Shown one piece after another: positions 1 through 8,502 of a stretch of 64,000 nt of DNA. This DNA is from Desulfobotulus pelophilus (GTDB lineage Bacteria; Desulfobacterota; Desulfobacteria; Desulfobacterales; ASO4-4). The stretch lies in assembly GCF_026155325.1 (NCBI RefSeq), contig NZ_JAPFPW010000006.1, positions 62,001-126,000 on the forward strand, in the 5' to 3' direction. The notes below the pieces were generated by a model that saw only the letters and a list, made by a program, of their open reading frames with translations, was not told where the DNA came from and searched no databases. The translations under genes were made by a program, and so were the position numbers. How positions within the stretch are numbered: position 1 is the first letter of the stretch; every line of letters begins with the position of its first letter.

Positions 1-581
1 TTGGAATCACGAAGAAAAGACCGGAAAGCTTCAAGATCCGGCCTGCCTTCATACATCTGAACACCAACCCGTGGATGAAGAATAATCCGTTCAAGGGGAT
101 AGCGGTTCAAAACTTCGAGTAAGGCCGTCGTTTCCCGGCTGTCATGACGGCCGAGACGCATTTTTACGGAAACACCAAGGGGAGACAAGGCACAGGCCTC
201 CTCCAGAAACGCATCAATCCTTTCGGGAAAACAGAGAAGACCTGATCCCTTTGTCTTTTTGGCAACCATGGGAAAGGGGCATCCAAGATTCCAGTTAAGT
301 TCTTGAAAGCCAAGATCGGCAAGGCGGCAGGCCAGAGCCACAAAGGCCTGTGAGCTGTTTCCAAGAATCTGGGGTATAACGGGAATGGAGCGCTCCCCTT
401 TCTGTGCTACATCGGCAAGAATTTTTGATGAAAGATCTTTAGCCTGTTGCAGAGAAATGAACGGAGCAACGGCCTCATCCATGCCTGAAAAATGTTTCGC
501 CCATATGTCACGGAAAACAGCATCCGTATAGCCCCTCATGGGAGCCATGATGAACTGGTCCCTTTTATGTTCATGATTCAT
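1..581 (-). CDS. dus: tRNA-dihydrouridine synthase family protein (partial, C-terminus cut by window edge)
   Basis: This FMN-dependent enzyme family reduces uridine to dihydrouridine in the D-loop of tRNAs in the cytoplasm. About 193 codons are present. The N-terminus carries the typical MAPMRGYTD flavin-binding opening, followed by PVIPQILG and the active-site segment NWNLGCPFPMV, whose Cys is the expected proton donor, then VKMRLG and a HPR segment in place of the more usual HGR. The start was set at the ATG giving MNHEHKRDQ, the first Met of the open frame; an internal start at MAPMRG is also possible. Seen: motifs and continuous frame to the edge. Known: these motifs define Dus enzymes. 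Which tRNA position it modifies (DusA/B/C type) cannot be decided from this fragment. Confidence 0.92.
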   Translation of the reverse strand, partial: MNHEHKRDQFIMAPMRGYTDAVFRDIWAKHFSGMDEAVAPFISLQQAKDLSSKILADVAQKGERSIPVIPQILGNSSQAFVALACRLADLGFQELNWNLGCPFPMVAKKTKGSGLLCFPERIDAFLEEACALSPLGVSVKMRLGRHDSRETTALLEVLNRYPLERIILHPRVGVQMYEGRPDLEAFRSFLRDS

Positions 582-997
582 GATACGGCCTGAAACCCTT
601 TCACTATGTGGCAAGAGAGTGAAAAAAAAGTAACGAGTTGTTCGATAATGAAAAACACTTTTGTACAAACGTGACAAAAAAGCCTCCCAGAGAGGCCCTT
701 CAAGCCTTGGCATTCAGCATAGAGAAACACCTGCATTATTTACAAAAAACTACCCCAAATTCCGTTGCAGGAACCTGGGGCGAGTGCTATCACTGGCAAG
801 ATGGTCCATCAGAACACTGCCGGATTTATGAAACCTGTTGGAATCCAATAGTGCGGATTTTCCGGAACAGCGACAGGCTGCCCCGGTAAAGGTCATTCCA
901 TCATCCGCCGCAGTCCGTGCACCCATGAACACAGGCAATCCAATCCTTCCCAAAGGAAGGTCGCTTGACACAGTACAACACATTCCGAGGAGGCACC
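582..997. other. 416-bp intergenic region without a convincing protein gene
   Basis: This divergent spacer lies between dus and the acyl-CoA dehydrogenase. Open frames here begin at TTG codons and look non-coding. It holds a minus-strand intrinsic terminator (671-700) that has no gene upstream of it, so an unannotated minus-strand transcript is possible, and presumably the promoter of the dehydrogenase. Confidence 0.6.
671..700 (-). terminator. intrinsic terminator, minus strand, orphan
   Basis: Read on the minus strand, a GCCTC/GAGGC stem extended by G-U and A-U pairs closes a 5-nt loop and is followed directly by six T residues. No minus-strand gene lies just upstream (to the right), which is what makes it notable. 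Confidence 0.55.
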
Positions 998-2710
998 ATG
1001 GTTCTTTTTAATCCCAAACAGTACAAAGACCGCAATTATCCGGACGCAAGATCTGCAGAAGTAATGAAAAAAACCATCGAGTTCTTTGAGAACAAAGGAC
1101 TGGCGAAACTTAAGGAGGATTTTCACAGTCGGGAATTCACCTATGATTTTGCGGAATTTGTAAAAAAAGAAAGAATTTTTGAAACCCTTTTCCTGCCCAA
1201 AGGTTACGGAGAAGATCCGAATCAGTACTATTCAACCTACCGGATGTTTGAATTCTCTGAAATTCTGGGCTTCTACGGGTCCGCTTACTGGTACATGTTC
1301 CATGTATCCACCCTTGGTCTTGATCCCGTACTTCTCGGTGACAACGAGGAAGCCAAGCATAAAGCTGCCGCCAAGCTCAAGGAAAATCCCCTGTGTGCCT
1401 TCGGCCTTTCCGAACGCGCCCACGGTGCAGACATCTACTCCAGTGAAGTGAAGCTCTACCCTCAGGCAGACGGGACCTATCTGGCCCAGGGGTCCAAGTA
1501 TTATATAGGTAACGGCAATCTGGCCGGCACGGTTACGGTATTCGGTAAGATGGCGGACACAGATGACTATGTCTTCTTTGTGGTGGACTCCAGCCATGAA
1601 AAATATGAATGCATTCAAAATGTCATCGCCCAGAATCAGATGTATGTGGCTGAATTTGCCCTCCATGATTACCCCATTACGGAAGCGGAAATTCTCTCCC
1701 GGGGCCAGAAGGCCTGGGATGACATGCTGAACACCATCAATATCTGCAAGTTCAATATTGGCTCTGCTTCCATCGGAATTTGCGAGCATTCCCTTTACGA
1801 AACCCTGAACCATGCCGCCAAACGGAACCTCTTTGGCAAATATGTAACGGAGTTCGCCCATATCCAGCAGCTCTTTTTTGACTCCTGGTGCCGCATTGTG
1901 GGTATGAAACTTTTTGGCCTGCGTGCTACGGACTATCTGCGGGCCGCCAATCCCGAAGACCGCCGCTACCTTCTCTTTAATCCACTCATGAAAATGAAAA
2001 CAGCCATCCAGGGTGAACAGGTCATGGAACTTCTCTGGGACATCCTGGCTGCAAGGGGTTTTGAAAAGGATATGTATTTCGAGCAGGCTGCCGTGGAAAT
2101 CAAAGGCATGCCCAAGCTGGAAGGCACCAAGCATGTCAACATGGCACTCATTGCCAAGCTTATTCCCAATTACATCTTCAATCCCAAAGGATACCCCGAA
2201 ATTCCCCGCATGAATGGTGGAGAGAACGATGACTTCCTCTTCCAGCAGGGTCCCACCAAGGGTTACGGCAAAATCCAATTCCATGATTACATGCCAACCT
2301 TCAAGGCTCTTTCCCATCTGCCCAACGCCGTAGTCTTTATGGAACAGATTGAGGCTTTCAAGGAATTCCTCATGGGTTCCGGTATGGATCTGATGGAACA
2401 GATGAAAAACTTCGATTTCCTTTATGCCCTTGGTGAGTGCTTTGCCATGGTACCCTATGCTCAGCTCATCTGTGAGTCAGCAAAGATCGAAAATATTTCC
2501 GATGATATTATGGATTCTCTTTTTGATGTCTTTGTAAGGGACATGTCCCGCTATGCCATGGATCTGGCCATGAAGCAGGCCACCAGTGAAAAACAACAGG
2601 AACTCTGTACTAAAATGTATAAAAAACCTGTGGTTAACCTGGATCGTTTCAACCGCATCATCCAGGATGAAATTTACAGTCTGGTGGATGCCTACCATAT
2701 GAACCCCTGA
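998..2710 (+). CDS. acyl-CoA dehydrogenase family protein
   Basis: A 570-residue flavoprotein of the acyl-CoA dehydrogenase superfamily, expected to introduce the alpha-beta double bond in acyl-CoA thioesters during fatty-acid or aromatic-acid beta-oxidation in the cytoplasm. The central segment FGLSERAHGADIYSS followed by GSKYYIGNGNLAG matches the family's T-E-P-x-G-S-D and G-x-K-x-x-I-T-N-G flavin-contact region, and the rest is the usual helical domain. It is longer than the ~380-residue classic enzymes, as in the extended clade common in Desulfobacterota. The ATG at 998 is chosen because CGAGGAGG lies 5 nt upstream; an upstream in-frame codon lacks such a site. It is monocistronic, closed by the terminator at 2754. 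Substrate is unknown. Confidence 0.85.
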   Translation: MVLFNPKQYKDRNYPDARSAEVMKKTIEFFENKGLAKLKEDFHSREFTYDFAEFVKKERIFETLFLPKGYGEDPNQYYSTYRMFEFSEILGFYGSAYWYMFHVSTLGLDPVLLGDNEEAKHKAAAKLKENPLCAFGLSERAHGADIYSSEVKLYPQADGTYLAQGSKYYIGNGNLAGTVTVFGKMADTDDYVFFVVDSSHEKYECIQNVIAQNQMYVAEFALHDYPITEAEILSRGQKAWDDMLNTINICKFNIGSASIGICEHSLYETLNHAAKRNLFGKYVTEFAHIQQLFFDSWCRIVGMKLFGLRATDYLRAANPEDRRYLLFNPLMKMKTAIQGEQVMELLWDILAARGFEKDMYFEQAAVEIKGMPKLEGTKHVNMALIAKLIPNYIFNPKGYPEIPRMNGGENDDFLFQQGPTKGYGKIQFHDYMPTFKALSHLPNAVVFMEQIEAFKEFLMGSGMDLMEQMKNFDFLYALGECFAMVPYAQLICESAKIENISDDIMDSLFDVFVRDMSRYAMDLAMKQATSEKQQELCTKMYKKPVVNLDRFNRIIQDEIYSLVDAYHMNP

Positions 2711-2753
2711 TTTCTGCCCCCTGAATACGGGCAGGCAAATCACCTTTTTTCCG

Positions 2754-2783
2754 AAGCTCCCCCCATGGGGGGAGCTTTTTTTC
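2754..2783 (+). terminator. intrinsic terminator after acyl-CoA dehydrogenase
   Basis: A GC-rich stem AGCTCCCCC / GGGGGAGCT, centred on CCATGG, is followed by a run of T residues. It lies 44 bases after the stop codon. Confidence 0.85.
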
Positions 2784-2868
2784 TTTCCCCTTCCCAAGCG
2801 AGCTGGTAAAAGACCCAGATTCTGTACTTACAGAGGAACAACGACATCGACTCATCCAAGGAGAAACC

Positions 2869-3393
2869 ATGTTAAAAAAATCCGACTACAAAGAAGAGGT
2901 GAACGGCCTCTCCGCCTCATTTGAAACCAGCATGGGAAATTTTGAAGTGGAACTTTTTGTCAAAGAAGCCCCGGAAACCGTATGGAATTTTGTCAATCTC
3001 GCCGAAGGCCGCCAGAGAACCATCCGTCAGGGGAATTTTTATGACGGCCTCACCTTTCACAGAGTGATCGATGATTTTATGATTCAGGGCGGCTGCCCCA
3101 TGGGTAACGGCACGGGAGATCCGGGGTACCGGTTTAAAGATGAGTTCAATAAAGAGCTCCGGCACAATGCCCCCGGCATCCTTTCCATGGCCAACGCAGG
3201 CCCCGGAACCAATGGCAGCCAGTTTTTCATCACCCTCGCCCCCACTCCCCATCTGAACAACCGCCATACGGTTTTCGGTGTGGTAACAAAGGGACTGGAT
3301 GTTGTGATGAGTATCGGAAAGGTATCTGTTGACCGGCAGGACAAACCCGTTGAACCCGTAATCCTCCAGAAGGTTACCATTCAGAGGGCCTGA
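2869..3393 (+). CDS. cyclophilin-type peptidyl-prolyl cis-trans isomerase
   Basis: A 174-residue single-domain cyclophilin that isomerises Xaa-Pro peptide bonds. The core motifs are visible: [13 protein letters not shown] (catalytic Arg, with Phe and Gln), [33 protein letters not shown] and the closing [10 protein letters not shown] with substrate-pocket residues. No signal peptide is present, so it is probably cytoplasmic (PpiB-like). The start ATG has AAGGAG 7 nt upstream. The gene stands alone between two terminators. The N-terminal ~14 residues precede the first beta-strand and are a little longer than in E. coli PpiB. Annotation is secure at family level; clients are unknown. Confidence 0.94.
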   Translation: MLKKSDYKEEVNGLSASFETSMGNFEVELFVKEAPETVWNFVNLAEGRQRTIRQGNFYDGLTFHRVIDDFMIQGGCPMGNGTGDPGYRFKDEFNKELRHNAPGILSMANAGPGTNGSQFFITLAPTPHLNNRHTVFGVVTKGLDVVMSIGKVSVDRQDKPVEPVILQKVTIQRA

Positions 3394-3429
3394 TCGGGGA
3401 ACCGCTGTAAAATAATTTTCACAAACTAA

Positions 3430-3471
3430 AACAGGACATTCTCCTTGTGCAAGGAGCTGTCCTGTTTCTAT
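3430..3471 (+). terminator. intrinsic terminator after cyclophilin gene
   Basis: A long hairpin, AACAGGACA ... CTCCTT/gtgc/AAGGAG ... TGTCCTGTT, ends in a short T-rich tract. It sits between two convergent genes and could work for both. Confidence 0.75.
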
Positions 3472-3499
3472 TCATCCAGCTTTTACCAAGGGACACCGT

Positions 3500-5155
3500 T
3501 TAACCCAGCTCCCGCTGCACCAGTACCTGAGCTATATTAAAAGCATTGTCCCCCACTTTTTCCAGCTTATTTAAAATATCAACAAAAAGAATACCCATGG
3601 CCACACTGCACACGCCCGAGCTTAAGCGATCCATATGATTATTTTTAAACTGAATTTTCATCTGGTCAATAAGATTCTCATCGGCAGTATCCACCCATAT
3701 GCCAAACTTACCCGTATTATACCCCTCAAAGACATGGCTGCAAAAACGAATGGCCACATCAAAAATTTCTGCCATTTCTTCCCGCGCAGCATCGGAAAAA
3801 CTCATTTTATCCTGAATCATTTTTTCCGCATAACGGGCAATGGATTCACTGTAGTCCCCAATTTTCTCAATATCATGAATTACGTGCATCATGCTGTTAA
3901 TATAGCGGGAATTACGCTCTGTCATGGGCGTCTGATACAGCTTGACCAGATAGGTGCCGATCTCTTTTTCCATTCTGTCAACCGAGCTTTCCAGCTCATA
4001 GATGCGATTGATCAGCTTATGATCCTGCTCAAACATGGCTTTTCGTGCCATGATCAGCATTTCAAGGGCATAGCCACTCATGCGCTGTACTTCTTTCCTC
4101 GCCTGGCGCACGGCCATATCTGGTGTATCAATGAGTTTTTCATCAAGCAGAGTGGCATTGGCATCCGGAATATCCCTGCCGGGAATAATGCGTTCACACA
4201 ATAGGGCCAAAAAACCGATCATGGGCAGAAAGACTATTATATTAATTATATTGAACAAGGTATGAATATTGGCAATGTGACGGGCTGCATAGGGGTGAAA
4301 GCCTTCCGCATTGACAAAAGCAGGATCACCCGGTGTGATCATATCCACAAAACCTGTAAAAAAATTCAATAGAATCAACATATAGCAGACACCAATGGCA
4401 TTAAAAAGAAAGTGCCCCAAAGCAGCTCTTTTAGCCGTTTTATTAGCACCGATGGCAGCAATGTTGGCCGTAATTGTTGTCCCGATATTTTCACCCATTA
4501 CAAAGGCTGCGGCAGCATAAAAATCGATAAGACCGGTGCTGGCAAGGGCGATGGTAATACCCATGGTGGCAGAACTGCTCTGTACCAGCATGGTCAAAAG
4601 AGCACCGGCAAGGGCGGCCACCAGAGGGTTGACAGAAAAATAAACAAAAGCTTCCCGGAACATTTCACTCTGACGCAGGGGAACAAAACCCTGCGTCATC
4701 ACCTGAAGGCCAAGAAAAAGGAGGCCAAAACCTACAAGGATCTCTCCCCAATACTGTCTCTTTGGAACTTTTGAAAAAAGACGCAAAAAAACTCCCAGAC
4801 CGATGGCCGGGAGTGCCAGTGCAGAAATTTTAAATGCAATCAGCTGGGCTGTTACCGTTGTCCCCACATTTGCACCCAGAACCACACTCAATGCCTGGGT
4901 AAGATTCATAAGGCCGGCGTTCACAAACCCCACAACCATGACCGAAGTTGCCGAACTGCTCTGAACCATTGCCGTCACAATGATTCCCACAAAAGCACCG
5001 ATAAAACGGTTTGATGTCAGCTTTTCCAGGATACTGCGCAGAGAGTCTCCTGCCGATTTCTGCAAGCCGTCCGACATCATCCGCATACCGAAAAGAAAAA
5101 GCCCCAAACCACCAAGAAGCTGGCAGGTAAAGCCTAGCCAGTCAATTTCGTGCAT
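3500..5155 (-). CDS. Na/Pi cotransporter family protein with C-terminal PhoU-like domain
   Basis: A 551-residue inner-membrane protein of the PNaS (YjbB/NptA-like) family, which moves phosphate coupled to sodium. Two inverted membrane repeats each carry the signature QSSSAT (residues ~65-70 and ~192-197), with the companion segments GANVGTT and GENIGTT, several hydrophobic helices up to ~residue 330, then a cytosolic helical domain (~350-551) resembling PhoU with an IEKIGDYSESIARYAEK-type repeat (seen here as DIEKIGDY and LEKVGDNAF). Divergently placed about 330 bp from a second PhoU-like/DUF47 gene (5491-6159), which suggests a shared role in phosphate homeostasis (inference). Direction of transport is uncertain; YjbB-type members export phosphate. 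Confidence 0.9.
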   Translation of the reverse strand: MHEIDWLGFTCQLLGGLGLFLFGMRMMSDGLQKSAGDSLRSILEKLTSNRFIGAFVGIIVTAMVQSSSATSVMVVGFVNAGLMNLTQALSVVLGANVGTTVTAQLIAFKISALALPAIGLGVFLRLFSKVPKRQYWGEILVGFGLLFLGLQVMTQGFVPLRQSEMFREAFVYFSVNPLVAALAGALLTMLVQSSSATMGITIALASTGLIDFYAAAAFVMGENIGTTITANIAAIGANKTAKRAALGHFLFNAIGVCYMLILLNFFTGFVDMITPGDPAFVNAEGFHPYAARHIANIHTLFNIINIIVFLPMIGFLALLCERIIPGRDIPDANATLLDEKLIDTPDMAVRQARKEVQRMSGYALEMLIMARKAMFEQDHKLINRIYELESSVDRMEKEIGTYLVKLYQTPMTERNSRYINSMMHVIHDIEKIGDYSESIARYAEKMIQDKMSFSDAAREEMAEIFDVAIRFCSHVFEGYNTGKFGIWVDTADENLIDQMKIQFKNNHMDRLSSGVCSVAMGILFVDILNKLEKVGDNAFNIAQVLVQRELG

Positions 5156-5490
5156 CCCTTTTCCCCCCCATCCTTACGGACTTCCCTCGTTCGGACGCAA
5201 GTTTACCTTTCCAGAGTCAACATCATGGCCCCTGAGGGGCAGGATGTTCCGGATTCTAAAAAAAACAAAACCATCCGGTTCCGCAAGGATTCCTTTATGG
5301 TTTTGCAGTCTGTCGGAGTTTTTATACACCACATGACTTTGCTGTCAATGCGAATTCGGACCATGAACCCTCATGCCGGACTTGATTATACTCCTCCAAT
5401 GGTGTTATGGCCTGCGGAAGAAAAAGGGCTCTGCACAATTACGGCCTTGCGGTGCAGAAAATTTTCCATCAAAAAAAATCGGACAATCCC
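5156..5490. other. 335-bp divergent promoter region
   Basis: This spacer separates the phosphate-transporter-like gene (minus) and the PhoU/DUF47-like gene (plus). No convincing gene is seen. It presumably holds both promoters, but no clear consensus site or PHO-box-like repeat could be read by eye. Confidence 0.5.
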
Positions 5491-6159
5491 ATGTTTCTAC
5501 CTGGAATCACATTTTTTGTTGAAAATCCATTTTCACAGACGCGTCATGTAACCCGCCATCTCAAAGAATGCGCTTTTGCCTTTCAGCAGGCTATGGAATG
5601 CATCATTTCCAAAAAAACCGATATGGCTCAGCCTTTCAAAGAAGACGTGTTCCGACTTCGTAAGGAAATTCAAAGACTTGAATGCGATGGGGTATTCTCT
5701 TTCCGCTTCTTTAAACGCCTGACCATACGCCCGACTCTCTGTTACCGTTATATTCGTGCCCACGCCCGCATTGCTCTCCATATGGAGCAGGTTCTGGAAT
5801 GGGTACTGGTCCGTGAAGATCCGGTAGAAGATCCTTTGGAAACAGAGCTGTTTCTTTTGGCGGATGCCGCCGGTGAAACCGTGGAAGAGCTGGAAAAACT
5901 TTCCTTGTCGGCTGGCAGATGGCTCCAGAAAAAAAATGCTAAAAACAAAAAAAACGTCATTGCAGCCGCTGAGGTAATTCTGGATAAAACTGATAATGCT
6001 CAGGTCATTGCACGCAGGACAAAAAGAAAAATTCTGGAAGGAAGTGTCAGTGCCGTTTCAATGGCACACCTTATGGAGCTGGCTGGCCTGATTGAGAGGA
6101 TTGCCGATGATTCTGATGAAATTGCAAGAATTGTTTTTTTTGTAATCAACAACTCCTGA
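5491..6159 (+). CDS. PhoU/DUF47-family protein
   Basis: A 222-residue, largely helical protein. The opening (FLPGITFFVENPFSQTRHV), a mid-part rich in Glu/Lys heptads and the C-terminal MELAGLIERIADDSDEIARIVFF match the DUF47/TIGR00153 family, distant relatives of PhoU usually found next to phosphate transporters. The repeated I-x-D-x-(S/A)-D/E-I segment is the family's metal-binding-like signature. The ATG at 5491 is chosen because it gives the family's usual N-terminus; an in-frame ATG at 5407 would add 28 residues with no family character. Its ribosome-binding site is weak. Divergent from the Na/Pi transporter gene, probably modulating it (inference). No membrane segment, so cytoplasmic. 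Confidence 0.75.
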   Translation: MFLPGITFFVENPFSQTRHVTRHLKECAFAFQQAMECIISKKTDMAQPFKEDVFRLRKEIQRLECDGVFSFRFFKRLTIRPTLCYRYIRAHARIALHMEQVLEWVLVREDPVEDPLETELFLLADAAGETVEELEKLSLSAGRWLQKKNAKNKKNVIAAAEVILDKTDNAQVIARRTKRKILEGSVSAVSMAHLMELAGLIERIADDSDEIARIVFFVINNS

Positions 6160-6200
6160 TCCAATTCCATTCTGTTTCCGGTAACACGTACCAACGATCA

Positions 6201-6234
6201 AGCTGCCCCCTCTTTCAGCGAAGAGAGGGCAGCT
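6201..6234. terminator. hairpin between convergent genes
   Basis: An AAGCTGCC(C) ... GGGCAGCTT stem of about 13 pairs lies between the DUF47-like stop codon and the ppiD stop codon. There is no strong T tract on either side, so it may end transcription only partly. Confidence 0.5.
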
Positions 6235-6240
6235 TGCAAA

Positions 6241-8118
6241 TTAGCCCTGCCTCTGGAAAGCGGGTTCCACCTTTATCTTGGCTCCGCTTTTTAAACCATT
6301 AATCCATTGTCCATACATCCGGTTTTGTTTCTGTCCCCTGAGCTCTGCCTCCATCTCTTTCCGGGCAGCCATAAAAAAGCCTTCATCGGGCAGAACTCTT
6401 TCAAGGATACGGAATACGGCAAACCCTTCTTCAAGATTCACAGGTTCATCTGGCATGGTTTTATCATTTTCCAGAGAAAAGACGGCACGGTTCAGAGCAG
6501 GAAGGCGGCCAATTTGCGGGATGGGGTCGTTTTTGCCAAAAAGACCTGTTACCGTTAATGGGCTGGCACCTGCTTCGCCCTTCTGTATTAGAGTCAGCAC
6601 CTCTTCTGCTTTGGCACGTGCCATATCAGAAGCCATCTCTTTACGGATATCAGCCTCGAGGCGGTCTTTCGTTTCTTCAAAGGAAGGGATGCGGGATTCG
6701 ACTCGCTCTGTTACGGAAATAAGATAGAGGGCATCATCGATCTCCACAAGCTCACTCACCTCGCTATCAGAAAGAGAGAAGGCAGCTTCAGCAAAGGCTC
6801 TGCCGTCTGTCACACCCGATGAAGGGCCTCTTCGTCCAAAAAAAGAGGTCGTATGGAGGGGCAGCTCCCAGATTCCGGAGACTTCCCTGAGATCGGCACC
6901 GGAAAGAGTAGCGTCATAGGCTGCATCCGCAGCATCATAGACCTTGTGGCGCGCCTTTTCTTCCCGCAGTTCCCGGCGGATACCAGCGGCTACTTCCTCC
7001 AAAGGCTTGATGCTTTCCTTCCGTTTTTCATCCACAAGAATAAGGTGCCAGCCGAACCGGGTTTGAACAGGTTCGCTGATTTCACCCTCTTTCAGAGCAA
7101 AAGCTGCCGCGGAGAAGGGAGCGACCATGGCTTCTTTGGGGAAAGTGCCTAAACTTCCTCCTTCCGATGCACTGGGACAATGGGAATACTGGCGGGCCAT
7201 TTCAGAAAAATCTGCTCCGCTAAGAATCTCTTTGCGAATGCGCTCTATGTCTTCCCTTGCGGCACTCAGGCGTTCCGCTTCCGCATCTTCGTCCACCTGA
7301 ATCAAAATATGACGGGCCGTAATCTTTTCCGGGTCACGGAAACTTTCCAGACGTACCTCATACTCATGGTGGACTTCTTCTTCCTGAACTTCAATTCTGT
7401 CAATGAAATCATCCATGGCAAAACGCAAAAAAACCGCTTTCCTCATGGGTTCCGTACGATAGACCTCTTTATGGGTCTCGTAACGTGCCAGTAAAACTTC
7501 TTCTGTTACAGGCTCCGGGGTAAAGTCTGCCGGGCGGAACACAGCCGCTTCCATGGCAATTTTTCGGTGGCGGGCATTAAAAAAATCCCGCACCTCCATT
7601 TCAGACACATGGATACCTCCGAAGATAAGGTTCTGAAGCTTACCAAGAAGAAGATCTTCCCTTTGCCTGGCTTCAAAAAAAGCAACACCCATACCGCTTC
7701 GCTCCAGCAAAGACCGATAAAGAGCCGGATCAAAAGCACCCTTGGACTGAAAGGCTGGAATGGATGCGATGGATGCAGCCACTTCACCATCCGTGACCTG
7801 CAGGTTCTGTCTGGCTGCCTCCTGAAGCAAGAGCTCCCGTTCAATCAGACGCTGCAGAGCCTGCTCTTCCACTCGAAAGAGTTCAAGAATTTCGTGAGAT
7901 ACGTTCCCTCCAAACTGCCTTCGGATCTGGTCCACAAGGGACTGATACTCCGCACGGTAAACTTCTATATCGATGACTGTGCCGTTAACAGTGACAACCT
8001 TGCTCTGCTGTCCCATGTGATAGGACTCAACGCCCAGAAAAACAAAAACAAGGACGATAATACCCAGAATAAACTTGACCATCCAGGAGGACGCCTTCGC
8101 CCGTATCCGTGCCAGCAT
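6241..8118 (-). CDS. ppiD: PpiD-like periplasmic chaperone / parvulin (SurA N-terminal domain)
   Basis: A 625-residue membrane-anchored folding factor of the periplasm. Residues ~13-32 form one transmembrane helix (KFILGIIVLVFVFLGVESY), then a SurA_N/SurA_N_3 chaperone region (~40-180), a parvulin rotamase domain at ~265-360 (start KITARHILIQV, with GGSLGTFPKEAMV and FGWHLILV) and a second, degenerate rotamase-like part toward the C-terminus. This order and length equal E. coli PpiD (623 aa), which sits at the SecYEG exit and helps outer-membrane proteins fold. The parvulin domain keeps the HIL and GWH positions, so it may be catalytically active, unlike E. coli PpiD (inference). Single gene, start ATG at MLARIRAK. 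Confidence 0.9.
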   Translation of the reverse strand: MLARIRAKASSWMVKFILGIIVLVFVFLGVESYHMGQQSKVVTVNGTVIDIEVYRAEYQSLVDQIRRQFGGNVSHEILELFRVEEQALQRLIERELLLQEAARQNLQVTDGEVAASIASIPAFQSKGAFDPALYRSLLERSGMGVAFFEARQREDLLLGKLQNLIFGGIHVSEMEVRDFFNARHRKIAMEAAVFRPADFTPEPVTEEVLLARYETHKEVYRTEPMRKAVFLRFAMDDFIDRIEVQEEEVHHEYEVRLESFRDPEKITARHILIQVDEDAEAERLSAAREDIERIRKEILSGADFSEMARQYSHCPSASEGGSLGTFPKEAMVAPFSAAAFALKEGEISEPVQTRFGWHLILVDEKRKESIKPLEEVAAGIRRELREEKARHKVYDAADAAYDATLSGADLREVSGIWELPLHTTSFFGRRGPSSGVTDGRAFAEAAFSLSDSEVSELVEIDDALYLISVTERVESRIPSFEETKDRLEADIRKEMASDMARAKAEEVLTLIQKGEAGASPLTVTGLFGKNDPIPQIGRLPALNRAVFSLENDKTMPDEPVNLEEGFAVFRILERVLPDEGFFMAARKEMEAELRGQKQNRMYGQWINGLKSGAKIKVEPAFQRQG

Positions 8119-8292
8119 AGAAGAATCCTTTTCTTTCTAAAAGAAGTGAAGACAATGTAAATGCCATTATAAACTTTATGCACCAATAAAGAAGAATATC
8201 GAATTCAGCCGGATTTTCAATATTTTTTTCCGTACAACGGGCCTTCTCATCAAAACTGCTGACCCAGACAGTTTTTCTTCTTTATTTTTTCA

Positions 8293-8319
8293 TTGACATG
8301 ATCTGCAGTATTTTGTAAT
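8293..8319 (+). promoter_or_regulatory. likely promoter of tRNA-Ala
   Basis: A perfect TTGACA (8293-8298) is followed after 15 bp by TGTAAT (8314-8319), five of six matches to the -10 consensus; a shifted TAATTC gives 17-bp spacing. The tRNA begins about 20 bp downstream. Confidence 0.5.
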
Positions 8320-8339
8320 TCATCGTCCGTACATGCCGT

Positions 8340-8415
8340 GGGGTTGTAGCTCAGCTGGGAGAGCGCATGGCTGGCAGCCATGAGGTCAGGGGTTCGAACC
8401 CCCTCTGCTCCACCA
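8340..8415 (+). tRNA. tRNA-Ala (anticodon GGC)
   Basis: A 76-nt cloverleaf with encoded CCA. The anticodon loop CTGGCAG between CATGG and CCATG gives GGC, decoding GCC alanine codons. The G3-U70 wobble pair that marks alanine tRNAs is present. The acceptor stem has one oddity, a U6-U67 mismatch. D-arm (AGCTCAGCTGGGAGAGC) and T-arm (AGGGG TTCGAAC CCCCT) are regular. Confidence 0.97.
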
Positions 8416-8428
8416 AATCATACCGTAA

Positions 8429-8459
8429 AGCCTCTGCTTATGCAGAGGCTTTTTTTTTC
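8429..8459 (+). terminator. intrinsic terminator of tRNA-Ala
   Basis: A perfect AGCCTCTGC / GCAGAGGCT stem with a 4-nt loop is followed by nine T residues, 14 bases after the tRNA 3' end. Confidence 0.92.
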
Positions 8460-8502
8460 AAATTTTTCTCTGAAAAAAATGCTTTTGGGAGAGCATTCTG
8501 GT

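Noticed and set aside
638-889. 83-codon plus-strand frame between dus and the dehydrogenase
   Set aside because: It starts at TTG with no ribosome-binding site and has a low-quality composition; a minus-strand terminator lies inside it.
1232-2317. Long antisense frame of 361 codons within the acyl-CoA dehydrogenase
   Set aside because: It has a complete real gene on the other strand, no family character and no start signal.
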